Assembly (NCBI GenBank): GCA_964643965.1
Contig: CAZXVH010000027.1
Span: forward strand, 1 to 47,659
Direction: 5' to 3'
DNA: 47,659 nucleotides
Source: GCA-2746795 sp964643965
GTDB taxonomy: Bacteria > Chloroflexota > Anaerolineae > Promineifilales > Promineifilaceae
The notes beneath the pieces were generated by a model. That model was not told the origin of the DNA. It worked only from the letters and a program-made list of their open reading frames with translations, and searched no databases. Positions 1 through 7,274 of this stretch are shown here, one piece after another (the first letter of the stretch is position 1; each line of letters starts with the position of its first letter). The position numbers were made by a program, and so were the translations under genes.

Positions 1-118
1 ATTTTACGGCAAGCACAAGTGTCACCAGAGGATTTTATGTCAAATTTGTAAGAATTATGATAAATAACCATAGTTATTCCATCGCCCCACCGCCTCAAAA
101 GTGCTAAAATCAGCCACT

Positions 119-919
119 ATGTCTGAAGCAAACCCTGAACCATTCCGCACCCCGCCTATCAGCCCCCGCGCTGCGGCCTTGTCCCCTGGCATTCGCGCCG
201 GTATCGCCCTGATCGCGCCGGCCGTCGTCGCCATTTTTGTGAGTACGCTGGTAAACAACCTCGTCTCCTCTGCTGATGTGAGCAACGGCCGTTCCGCAAC
301 GGCCGTTTGGCTGGGGGCGGCCGGTCTCACCAGTTGGATTATCGGGATGCTCTGGTACAACGTGCCAGGGATGGGGATGCGGATGAAACGGCCGTTATTC
401 GCCAGTGTCGGTTTCGCCGTCATGGGCTGGGTGGCCTATCTCATCTTCCACTTCTTTTGGGTGCGACTGGAAGGTTTCGGACCAGCCGGTTCCACCCAAG
501 CCTTTGTCTACCTGATTTTGTTTGAAGGCTTCGCGGCCCAAATCTGGACATTTGGCCTCTTTTTCCGGGCGCTTTCCGATTGGCGTGGACCGTTAACTGC
601 CGCCATAGGCAGCGGCCTGCTCTTTGGCATGATCGCCTTCCTCTTTTTTCAGGAATCTTTTTACAGCAACATCGCCAGCCTCATCTTCTTCTCCTTGTGG
701 GGCGTCTTTTACGGCATCATTCGCCTGCGCACGGGCAGCGTTTTAGGCACAGTCCTCATTCAGGCGATGCAAAGTTTCACCGCCTGGGTGGTCATGGTTC
801 CGGCCGAAATGCCGCCCAACCAGGCCGCCATGCAAACGGTTTATCTGCTCAGTTCTGTCGCCTTCCTCATTTTTGTGTGGCGGCTGTGGCCCAAGGAGGC
901 GTCTGATTACCGTGTCTAA
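119..919 (+). CDS. Polytopic membrane protein, CPBP (CAAX protease-like) family, catalytically degenerate
   Basis: This 266-residue protein has about seven hydrophobic segments. The stretch from FEGFAAQIWTFGLFFRAL through the following helices, to a segment with LWGVFYGIIRLRTGSVLG, resembles the ABI/CPBP intramembrane protease fold. The usual EExxxR and FxxxH/HxxxN catalytic signatures are not clear: only one Glu sits where EExxxR is expected, so proteolytic activity is doubtful. I start at the ATG at 119 rather than the GTG at 101, because the short extension adds nothing recognisable. Its stop overlaps the GTG start of the next gene by 8 bp, so the two are probably cotranscribed. The 118 bp before it hold no gene I can identify. 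Family assignment is tentative. Confidence 0.6.
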   Translation: MSEANPEPFRTPPISPRAAALSPGIRAGIALIAPAVVAIFVSTLVNNLVSSADVSNGRSATAVWLGAAGLTSWIIGMLWYNVPGMGMRMKRPLFASVGFAVMGWVAYLIFHFFWVRLEGFGPAGSTQAFVYLILFEGFAAQIWTFGLFFRALSDWRGPLTAAIGSGLLFGMIAFLFFQESFYSNIASLIFFSLWGVFYGIIRLRTGSVLGTVLIQAMQSFTAWVVMVPAEMPPNQAAMQTVYLLSSVAFLIFVWRLWPKEASDYRV

Positions 920-1736
920 TTCTCAAGTTGAAGTGGTGATTGATGAGAGGCTGCGGCTGATAACGGCCGTTCTCGCCGCTGGTCGTTGGCCGGAAATTGA
1001 ACAAGCTCAACTGACCCACGCCGTGCATCCCCACGCCAAACAAACGCGGCAGTTCGTGGCTCCCTACAAAACCCATCCCGCCGCCATTTGGGTGGATCAG
1101 GTGGTTGAACGGGGGGAGCCGTTAGACGAGGTGTTCACGGCCGTTTTCCAAAACGTGCAGCAAGAGACGTTCGACGACTTCCAGACCGATACCCATCTCC
1201 TCGCCTTCTGGCAAGAACACGCCGCCGTCTGGCGTGAAGCCCAAAACGACCTGACCGCCATCTTCACCGACAACTATCTGGCCGATTTCCTCAACCAAAT
1301 CAGCGACGACCCCATCAACCAAACCATTCGCATCATGCCCAATCTGGTTTATCCGGCGCTGATTCCTGTTCTTGTTTCTGGCTTCGAGGCGCTCACCCTC
1401 ATGCAGCCGCCGCCCAAAGCGGTCGGCGAATCTGCCCCCTGGCCGTATGACGAAGACCCGGGCTGGATACAGGCAGAAGTTTGCCGCCGCCTGGTACAGT
1501 TTGCCCTGGCCGACACCCTGGAAACGGAGCCCGCCGACCAACAAGCGCTGCTCATTCACGCCGCCGTCACAACCTATTTGGAAACGGCCGTTGACGCAGG
1601 CGAAGCCATGGCCTACATGGTGCGCAGTAAAAAACAGCACAAGTTACCGACCCTGCCTCTCGTCGTGGAAAATTTGAGAGCGTATTTGGCAGGTGATAAC
1701 GACCGTTTAATAACCACAGTGATCAGTGATCAGTGA
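912..1736 (+). CDS. Hypothetical soluble protein, unknown function
   Basis: This is a 274-residue acidic protein without membrane segments or a signal peptide. I do not recognise the family. I chose the GTG at 912 because it overlaps the upstream stop by 8 bp in a way typical of translational coupling; an upstream alternative would lie deep inside the previous gene. The protein is rich in Ala, Gln and Asp and looks helical, with no obvious catalytic motif. Its last residues (Thr-Val-Ile-Ser-Asp-Gln) and stop codon are encoded by the start of a heptanucleotide tandem repeat, so the C-terminus has been shaped or extended by repeat growth. Two copies of the AACGGCCGTT palindrome lie inside it. 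Confidence 0.65.
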   Translation: MSNSQVEVVIDERLRLITAVLAAGRWPEIEQAQLTHAVHPHAKQTRQFVAPYKTHPAAIWVDQVVERGEPLDEVFTAVFQNVQQETFDDFQTDTHLLAFWQEHAAVWREAQNDLTAIFTDNYLADFLNQISDDPINQTIRIMPNLVYPALIPVLVSGFEALTLMQPPPKAVGESAPWPYDEDPGWIQAEVCRRLVQFALADTLETEPADQQALLIHAAVTTYLETAVDAGEAMAYMVRSKKQHKLPTLPLVVENLRAYLAGDNDRLITTVISDQ

Positions 1737-1795
1737 ACAGTGAACAGTGAACAGTGAACAGTCTACTGTAAACTGTACACTGTTCACTGTTCACT
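1717..1795. repeat. Heptanucleotide array (CAGTGAW)6 forming a long hairpin
   Basis: CAGTGAT occurs twice, CAGTGAA four times in perfect 7-bp register (1717-1758), followed by CAGT. The arm at 1779-1795 is the reverse complement of 1746-1762, giving a 17-bp perfect stem with a 16-nt loop. The array contains the stop codon (1734-1736) of the upstream gene. It may act as a transcription terminator or processing signal, although it has no T-run. Confidence 0.85.
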
Positions 1796-1809
1796 AAAGA
1801 GGTTCTCCC

Positions 1810-2577
1810 ATGTCCTTAATCCAAACCCAAACCCAAAACCGCGTCGGCATCGTGCAGTTCAACCGCCCCAAAGCCTTGAACGCGCTCAACCGCGAACTGA
1901 TGGCCGAAACCATGGCCGCCCTGGAAACGTTCGACCAGGACGCCGAGATTGGCGCCATGGTCATCACCGGCAGCGAACGCGCTTTTGCCGCCGGCGCCGA
2001 CATCAAGGAGATGGCCACCGCCACCCCCGCCCAAATGCTTGACAACCCGTTCATCGGCTACTGGGATCGGCTCACCAAAATTCGCAAACCCGTCATTGCG
2101 GCCGTCTCCGGCTACGCTTTTGGCGGCGGCCTGGAATTGGCGATGACCTGCGACATGATCGTCGCCAGCGAATCGGCGCAGTTCGGCCAGCCCGAAATCA
2201 ACCTGGGCGTCATCCCTGGCGCCGGCGGTACGCAGCGCCTCACCTACGCTGTGGGCAAAGCGCTGGCTATGGAAATGGTGCTAAATGATCGTCGCCTGAC
2301 CGCTGCCGAAGCGCTGCATTATGGCCTCGTCAACCGGGTTGTCCCCACCGACAGCTACCTCGAAGCAGCCATTGAATTGGCTGCCCAAATCGCCGCTCGC
2401 GCCCCCCTCGCCGTGCAAATGGCAAAAGAAGCGATCAACACCGTCTACGAAACCTCCCTGCAAGCGGGCCTGGCCCACGAACGCCGCCTCTTCTATCTCC
2501 TCTTCAGCACCGAAGACCAGAAGGAAGGCATGGCTGCGTTTGTCAATAAGCGCCAGGCGGAGTGGCAGGGGAAATAA
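1810..2577 (+). CDS. Enoyl-CoA hydratase
   Basis: This 255-residue crotonase-fold protein hydrates trans-2-enoyl-CoA to 3-hydroxyacyl-CoA in fatty-acid or amino-acid breakdown. The oxyanion-hole segment AAGADIKEM lies around residue 60 and GYAFGGGLEL around residue 105. Both catalytic glutamates of true hydratases are present: Glu109 in GGGLEL and Glu129 in FGQPEINLG, spaced by 20 residues as in rat mitochondrial hydratase (Glu144 and Glu164). GVIPGAGGTQRL follows. Length is normal. An AGAGG ribosome-binding site precedes the ATG. It stands alone: no acyl-CoA dehydrogenase or thiolase is adjacent, so the pathway cannot be fixed. It carries no copy of the AACGGCCGTT palindrome. Confidence 0.95.
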   Translation: MSLIQTQTQNRVGIVQFNRPKALNALNRELMAETMAALETFDQDAEIGAMVITGSERAFAAGADIKEMATATPAQMLDNPFIGYWDRLTKIRKPVIAAVSGYAFGGGLELAMTCDMIVASESAQFGQPEINLGVIPGAGGTQRLTYAVGKALAMEMVLNDRRLTAAEALHYGLVNRVVPTDSYLEAAIELAAQIAARAPLAVQMAKEAINTVYETSLQAGLAHERRLFYLLFSTEDQKEGMAAFVNKRQAEWQGK

Positions 2578-2619
2578 TGAATTATGAATTGTGAATTGTG
2601 AATTGTGAATTATGAAGTT
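2578..2619. repeat. Heptanucleotide array (TGAATTR)5-6
   Basis: TGAATTA, TGAATTG three times, TGAATTA and TGAAGTT follow each other in 7-bp register directly after the TAA of the hydratase gene. A looser run of AATCGAAAAT-like units continues to 2665, next to the following start codon. It is the same type of stop-codon-adjacent array as at 1717 and 4905. Confidence 0.8.
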
Positions 2620-2666
2620 GGCGCGAAGGCTAATCGTCAATCCAAAATCGAAAATCGAAAACGAAA

Positions 2667-3887
2667 ATGACTTACAACTTTGACCAAGAAATAAACCGCA
2701 TGGGCACATCCAGCGTGAAATGGGATTATCAGAAAGGCAATATGGCTTTGGTGGAAACGGATGCCTGCGACGCCAAACATGGCAATGACCGGCTTCTGCC
2801 TCTCTGGGTGGCTGATATGGATTTTCAAAGTCCAACGGCCGTTATCGAAGCGCTAAAAGAGCGGGCGGCGCATGGTATTTTTGGTTACACTGTCCCCGGC
2901 GATTCGTACTTTGAAGCGCTCATCAATTGGATGGACAAACGGTACGGCCGCCAAATCAAGAAAGAGTGGATAATGCTGACGCCCGGCGTCGTCTCTGCCA
3001 TTAACATGATGGTACAGACCTTTGTCGCTCCAGGTGAAAAGGTACTGATCCAGCCGCCTGTGTATTACCCTTTCTTTAGCGCCATTGAGAACAATGGGGC
3101 GGAGATTGTGCGTAATGGGCTGATATTGGAGAATAATCGTTATTACATGGATTTCGACGATCTGGCCCAAAAAACGGCCGATCCGGCCGTTAAAATGGCG
3201 ATCCTGTGCAGCCCCCACAACCCAATCAGCCGCGTCTGGACGCGAGAAGAACTGACTCGCTTCGGCGAAATCTGCCTGGCCAATGACGTTCTCGTCATCG
3301 CCGATGAAATTCACTGCGACCTGATCCACAGCGGCCATACCTTCACCTCCTTCGCCAGCATCAGCGAGACATTCGCCCAAAACAGCATCGTTTGCACCGC
3401 TCCCAGCAAAACCTTCAACTTGCCTGGCCTCAAAACCTCCAACATCGTCATCCCCAACCGCAAACTGCGCCTCGCCTTGAGCAAAACAGTAGAACGCACG
3501 GGGCTGCTGGGCGGCAATACCTTCGGCATTGTGGGCACAGAAGCAGCTTACCGGCATGGCGAGGAATGGCTCACCCAACTGCTGGCCTACGTCGAGGCCA
3601 ACTACCACTTCATGGTCGATTACTTTGCCGGGCATTTGCCCATGCTCACCGTTCACCCCTTAGAAGGTACTTACCTCGCCTGGGTTGACTGTCGCGCCCT
3701 GGGTTTAACCGCAGAAGCCCGCCAACAACTATTTCTGGAAGACGCCAAACTGTTCTTCGACGAAGGCGAACTGTTTGGGGTGGAAGGCCTGGGCTTCGAG
3801 CGCCTTAACATTGCCTGCCCCCGTTCCCTCCTCGCCGAAGCGTTGGAACGGATGAAAAGCGTCATTGACTCCCTTGAACCTACATAA
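2667..3887 (+). CDS. patB: PatB/MalY-type PLP-dependent C-S lyase (cystathionine beta-lyase)
   Basis: This 406-residue fold-type I aminotransferase-family enzyme probably cleaves the C-S bond of cystathionine or related thioethers, giving homocysteine or thiols, pyruvate and ammonia. The N-terminal LPLWVADMDF motif is the signature of the MalY/PatB group. Asn185 in SPHNP and Asp213 in ADEIHCDL bind the PLP ring, and Lys248 in APSKTFNLPGL is the expected Schiff-base lysine. Length matches the family. The start ATG follows an A-rich spacer without a strong ribosome-binding site. The next gene encodes a GrdB-like redox protein, but a functional link is speculative. The exact substrate cannot be read from sequence. 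Confidence 0.9.
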   Translation: MTYNFDQEINRMGTSSVKWDYQKGNMALVETDACDAKHGNDRLLPLWVADMDFQSPTAVIEALKERAAHGIFGYTVPGDSYFEALINWMDKRYGRQIKKEWIMLTPGVVSAINMMVQTFVAPGEKVLIQPPVYYPFFSAIENNGAEIVRNGLILENNRYYMDFDDLAQKTADPAVKMAILCSPHNPISRVWTREELTRFGEICLANDVLVIADEIHCDLIHSGHTFTSFASISETFAQNSIVCTAPSKTFNLPGLKTSNIVIPNRKLRLALSKTVERTGLLGGNTFGIVGTEAAYRHGEEWLTQLLAYVEANYHFMVDYFAGHLPMLTVHPLEGTYLAWVDCRALGLTAEARQQLFLEDAKLFFDEGELFGVEGLGFERLNIACPRSLLAEALERMKSVIDSLEPT

Positions 3888-3896
3888 ATAAAGGTT

Positions 3897-4023
3897 AAAG
3901 ATTGAAGATTAAAAACTGGCAAACCCGCTAATCTCGGTAATTTAAAATCTTAAAAAGAGTTGATCCACAGATTAAAATGCTTTTTCGATCTACTGAATCT
4001 TCAATCTCTGATCATCAATCTTT
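3897..4023. repeat. Inverted repeat of GATTGAAGATT units
   Basis: The intergenic stretch has AGATTGAAGATT at 3899-3910 facing AATCTTCAATCT at 3996-4007 (12 bp), and AAAGATTG at 3897-3904 facing CAATCTTT at 4016-4023. It lies between the stop of the C-S lyase and the start of the GrdB-like gene. It could fold as a terminator-like structure. Confidence 0.7.
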
Positions 4024-4032
4024 GATTTTCCC

Positions 4033-4920
4033 ATGCCTGTAGACAGCTTCAAATTCCTTCCCCGCTTGATTGCCGCCTTTTATCAGATGACGGAACGAGA
4101 ACCGGCGTATCCGATTCCGTGGACGCCGCTGACAAAACCGTTGGCTGCGTGTAAGTTCGGCTTGATTACTTCAGGCGGTCTCTATCAGAAAGGGGTTGAG
4201 CCACCCTTTGATATTGAGCGCGAAAAGCAAGAACCAACCTGGGGCGACCCTACCTATCGCACCATTCCGGCAAACATTGCTCAGGCAGAGGTGGACGTCA
4301 GCCATCTACACCTCAATCCGATCTTTGCCCGGCAAGATATGAATGTGGTCTTGCCACTGCACCGCTTCCAAGAACTGGCTGAGGCTGGCGAAATCGGCGG
4401 CGTGGCAGATGAGGCGTACTCGTTTATGGGCTTCCAGGGCTTTCCGCCGGATGCCCGCGCCTGGCAGGAAACCTATGCGCCGGAGATCGTCGCTAAATTC
4501 AAAACGGCCGAGGTAGATTGCATCTTGCTCACCCCCACCTGACCCGACTGCTGTATCAACGTGCCCGTGTTGGCGCGTGAACTGGAAGCGGCCGGATTCA
4601 GCACTATTTTGGTGACGATGATGCCTTATTGGGCGGAAAAGATCGGCGTACCGCGCACGTTGGCGGTGGAGTTCCCCTTTGGGCAGACATTGGGCCAACC
4701 GGGGAATGTGACCCAGCAGATGCGGCTGATTCGGCAAGCGTTGGCTGTGTTGGAAACGGCCGTTTCTCCCGCCACCCTCATTCATTCCCCCGAAGTGTGG
4801 CCCGTTGACCAAAAAGAAGCGTACAAAGCATGGCAGCCACCCGAACCCTCGCCCATCATCGCCGAACTGGCCCCTCAATTCCGCGACATGCTGAGAAAAC
4901 AACGGATGAACGATGAATGA
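4033..4920 (+). CDS. GrdB/PrdB-like glycine/sarcosine/D-proline reductase family protein with in-frame TGA (selenocysteine)
   Basis: Two collinear reading frames separated only by TGA at 4540-4542 together encode one 295-residue protein of the glycine/betaine/sarcosine/D-proline reductase selenoprotein B family. The first part has the family landmarks PLTKPL, SGGLYQKG, PFDIEREKQEPTWGD and HLHLNP; the part after the TGA continues with VLARELEAAGFST and EFPFGQTLGQPGN. Around the stop the text reads LLTPT-U-PDCC. Related non-Sec proteins, from my memory of the family, carry Cys there (a CPDCC-like motif). So residue 170 is probably Sec in a UxxC redox centre. A stem-loop lies 16 nt after the TGA. 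The sel genes are not in the window. The alternatives are sequencing error or a recent nonsense mutation. Confidence 0.82.
4559..4578 (+). promoter_or_regulatory. Candidate bacterial SECIS stem-loop
   Basis: ACGTGCC (4559-4565) pairs with GGCGCGT (4572-4578), with one G-U pair, around a six-base loop CGTGTT containing GT. The loop begins 23 nt after the in-frame TGA, within the spacing described for bacterial SECIS elements read by SelB. It lies inside the coding sequence, as in E. coli fdhF. The fold was worked out by hand; no energy calculation was made. Confidence 0.5.
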
Positions 4921-4925
4921 TGAAT
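4905..4925. repeat. Short heptanucleotide array (GATGAAY)3 over a stop codon
   Basis: GATGAAC, GATGAAT and GATGAAT follow in register and contain the TGA stop (4918-4920) of the GrdB-like gene. This is another case of a 7-bp repeat located exactly at a gene's 3' end. The remaining 214 bp before the next gene hold nothing I recognise. Confidence 0.7.
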
Positions 4926-5139
4926 GCAGACGGCCGTCGCAAACAGCTTGCCAGCCCCAACTTAAAAGTGGAGTTAATGAGAGGGTATTAGGGTGGCAAA
5001 GATGCAAAGTTATAGAGTGTAAAGGAAACGCGCTACTCCTTCAATTGTGCTCAGGATAAGTCTGCCATCTTGCAGCTTTTGAAAGATGATACAATATGGT
5101 TCGGTACACCTGCATCATCACTATTTATGGAGGCTTTTT

Positions 5140-5550
5140 ATGAATTACCAGCAAATAACCATCTCACTGCCAGATAAACTATATCAACAGGTAGAAAAGC
5201 TATCTCAAGCGAGGCAGCGGTCAATGGCTGAAGAGGTCGTAGCTGCCGTGTCGGCTGCATTGCCAGAACAAGCCCAGCTTCCAGTCGATTTGGAGGCAGA
5301 ACTTGCCCATTTGGATCAATTAAATGATGAAGAGTTATGGCGGGCAGCTCAGATGACCGCGCCAAAAGAAAAAACTGAGCGAATGCAGGTGTTGTTGGAT
5401 AAGCAACAGTTAGAAGGATTAACATCTGCCGAACAGGAAGAAGCGGCGTTACTGTCTCATTTTTTTAATCGCATTATGCTGGTTAGAGGAAAAGCCAGCA
5501 TTCTTCTGAAAGCTCGTGGACATCATATTGACTCGTTACTCGACGAGTGA
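5140..5550 (+). CDS. Solitary antitoxin-like protein (ribbon-helix-helix type N-terminus)
   Basis: This 136-residue protein begins with a short ribbon-helix-helix-like segment (ITISLPDKLYQQVEKLSQ, then RSMAEEVVAAV), as in antitoxins that bind DNA as dimers. A linker follows, then a C-terminal helix pair (GLTSAEQEEAALL, MLVRGKASILLKARGH) that is familiar from orphan proteins common in cyanobacteria and Chloroflexota. I start at the ATG at 5140, which has a clear GGAGG site; an upstream in-frame start would add 18 unrelated residues. No toxin gene is adjacent: the downstream gene is on the other strand and belongs to another operon. It may be a regulator or an orphan antitoxin. Confidence 0.7.
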   Translation: MNYQQITISLPDKLYQQVEKLSQARQRSMAEEVVAAVSAALPEQAQLPVDLEAELAHLDQLNDEELWRAAQMTAPKEKTERMQVLLDKQQLEGLTSAEQEEAALLSHFFNRIMLVRGKASILLKARGHHIDSLLDE

Positions 5551-5605
5551 AACGAATACATCTATTCCTCATATTGATTAATATTTGTAACGCCTACAAC
5601 AAGGG

Positions 5606-6334
5606 TTAGGACAACTTTTCAACCTTCACCACCCAACAAATCTCGCCATCATCCAACCAATCTACCTGCCAGGAACCCTGGCCAAAGGTACGGCGAATGC
5701 CGCGCAGGAGCTTTTGCAGCCGTTGGGCATAGGGGGGCAAGCGGCTATCGGTGCGGGAGAAGAAACCTGTTAGCTGTGGCAGTTCGATAATCTCAGTTTG
5801 GCTGGTGATTGAATCGGTGACGAAATCTGAGTTGGTAACGCCAGCACCGAATTTGGTCGAAACGGCCGTTCCCTCCACCTTGCCCGTCACCCTCTCCATC
5901 ACCAACACATCCCGCCTAAAATAATGCTCCGGATTGGGTAACACGGACCACATGCGGCACAATGCTCGCCCCAATTCATCTGGATCGTTCATATCCACCT
6001 GAGCTTCTGCACTGGCAGGGACGGATTGCTGCACATCAGCAAGCGCAGAAAAGGCAGGACGCATGATAATCGGCTTATCAAAACGGGGAAAACGAATGCC
6101 ATCGTATAAACTTTCAAAGAGCCAATCAAGGTCAACAACGGTCACAACGCCGCTGGCGTCTACAGCCATGACGCCCTCCGCCACAAATACCTGAAACAAC
6201 TCATCCAGCAAAATGGCGCCGGCCGGAACCGGCAGCCCGGCGCTGGCCGCCTTGTCTAACAGCAGCGCCTTCTCCCCTACCGGCCACTTGCGGGCACGGT
6301 TAGCCCCCAACCAGATAAACGGCGTCTTTTTCAC
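5606..6334 (-). CDS. Hypothetical protein with PEP-synthase/PPDK-like ATP-binding features
   Basis: This is a 242-residue protein. Its N-terminus (VGEKALLLDKAASAGLPVPAGAILLDE) has the shape of the glycine-rich start of phosphoenolpyruvate synthase and pyruvate phosphate dikinase ATP-binding domains. The segment KPIIMRPAFSA and the C-terminal WQVDWLDDGEICWVVKVEKLS match the general order of that fold (strand before RSS, then the final duet ending in an 'LQARP'-like strand). The phosphohistidine and PEP-binding domains are absent, so it is a stand-alone ATP-grasp-like module at best. Its ATG overlaps the upstream stop by 4 bp, which implies translational coupling to the TIGR01777 epimerase. Function is unknown. 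Confidence 0.55.
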   Translation of the reverse strand: MKKTPFIWLGANRARKWPVGEKALLLDKAASAGLPVPAGAILLDELFQVFVAEGVMAVDASGVVTVVDLDWLFESLYDGIRFPRFDKPIIMRPAFSALADVQQSVPASAEAQVDMNDPDELGRALCRMWSVLPNPEHYFRRDVLVMERVTGKVEGTAVSTKFGAGVTNSDFVTDSITSQTEIIELPQLTGFFSRTDSRLPPYAQRLQKLLRGIRRTFGQGSWQVDWLDDGEICWVVKVEKLS

Positions 6335-7254
6335 CCCAGCAAATCTCGCAGCGCCGACATCGGATCGGGGAATTTAAAAGTAAATCCGGCTTTCACCAAA
6401 CGATCTGGATGCGCCCGACGGCCGTTTAAGACCAAATCCGCCGCTTCCCCCAACAACAAACGCATCGCAAACGCCGGAACTGGCAAATAAGAACGCCGCC
6501 CCAAAACCTCCCCCAAAATTAAAGCAAATTCCTGATACTGCACTGGCTCCGGCGCACATAAATTATAAGCGCCGCTGGTTTCTGCCTGTTCTAGCAAAAA
6601 ACGGATCGCCTGAATTTCATCTTGCCTATGAATCCAGGACAACCACTGCTTACCGTTGCCTACCGGCCCGCCCACATGCAGTTTAAAGGGCAGCGCTATC
6701 GTATCCAGCGAGCTGCCGCTTTCTGCCAAAACCAGGCCGGTGCGAATGATGACGCGCCGCACCCCTTGCGCTTCAACGGCGGCGGTTGAAGCCTCCCAAT
6801 CGATGGTCACATTTGCCAGAAAACCATCCTTACCGGGCGGCGACGCTTCTGTAACCACTGCCTCCGGCACGTTGCCGTAGTAATCAATGCCTGAAGATTG
6901 CACCACCACCCTGGGTTTAACGGCCGCTGCTGAAACTGCCTCTACCACCGCCTTACCCGCATCCAAACGACTGTTGAGGATGCGTTGCTTACGCGCCTTC
7001 GTCCAGCGAGCTGGCAATAGACCAGACCCGCCAATACTTTCCCCGGCCAGATTGATAATCGCCTCGGCGCCATCGGCTAAATGACCCCAGGAAACGGCCG
7101 TTTTCCCATCCCATTTTTCTGCCCGCACCCCGGCCGGCAAAGATTTGCCCTCAGGCTGACGGCTGAGAACAATCACCTCATAGCCGGCGGCGGCCAAATC
7201 CTGCGCTAAAGCCGATCCAATTAAACCAGTTCCACCCGTAATAATGACACGCAT
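6331..7254 (-). CDS. TIGR01777 family NAD(P)-dependent epimerase (YfcH/SulA-like)
   Basis: This 307-residue extended-SDR protein has the Rossmann motif GGTGLIGSAL near residue 7, INLAGESIGG around residue 70 and the SSGIDYYGN segment carrying the YxxxK-region equivalent. The C-terminal part (from VPAFAMRLLLGEAADLVL to GFTFKFPD) is the DUF1731 domain typical of this family. The substrate is unknown in all members I know. The gene lies 20 bp after the CarH-like regulator and overlaps the next gene by 4 bp, forming a three-gene operon. In other bacteria COG1090 proteins are often near photolyase and LitR-type genes, so a light-related role is possible but not shown. Confidence 0.88.
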   Translation of the reverse strand: MRVIITGGTGLIGSALAQDLAAAGYEVIVLSRQPEGKSLPAGVRAEKWDGKTAVSWGHLADGAEAIINLAGESIGGSGLLPARWTKARKQRILNSRLDAGKAVVEAVSAAAVKPRVVVQSSGIDYYGNVPEAVVTEASPPGKDGFLANVTIDWEASTAAVEAQGVRRVIIRTGLVLAESGSSLDTIALPFKLHVGGPVGNGKQWLSWIHRQDEIQAIRFLLEQAETSGAYNLCAPEPVQYQEFALILGEVLGRRSYLPVPAFAMRLLLGEAADLVLNGRRAHPDRLVKAGFTFKFPDPMSALRDLLG

Positions 7255-7274
7255 ATCAAAACCTCTTCAATTCT

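Noticed and set aside
55..423. 122-residue minus-strand frame
   Set aside because: It is the antisense shadow of the CPBP-like membrane protein, has no recognisable domain and crosses its start region.
1717..1795. CRISPR array
   Set aside because: Units are 7 bp with no spacers. No CRISPR-like repeats of 20-40 bp with unique spacers are seen anywhere in the window.
4033..4542. Two separate genes at 4033-4542 and 4561-4920
   Set aside because: Both halves belong to one family and are in the same frame across a single TGA, so one recoded gene is the better reading.
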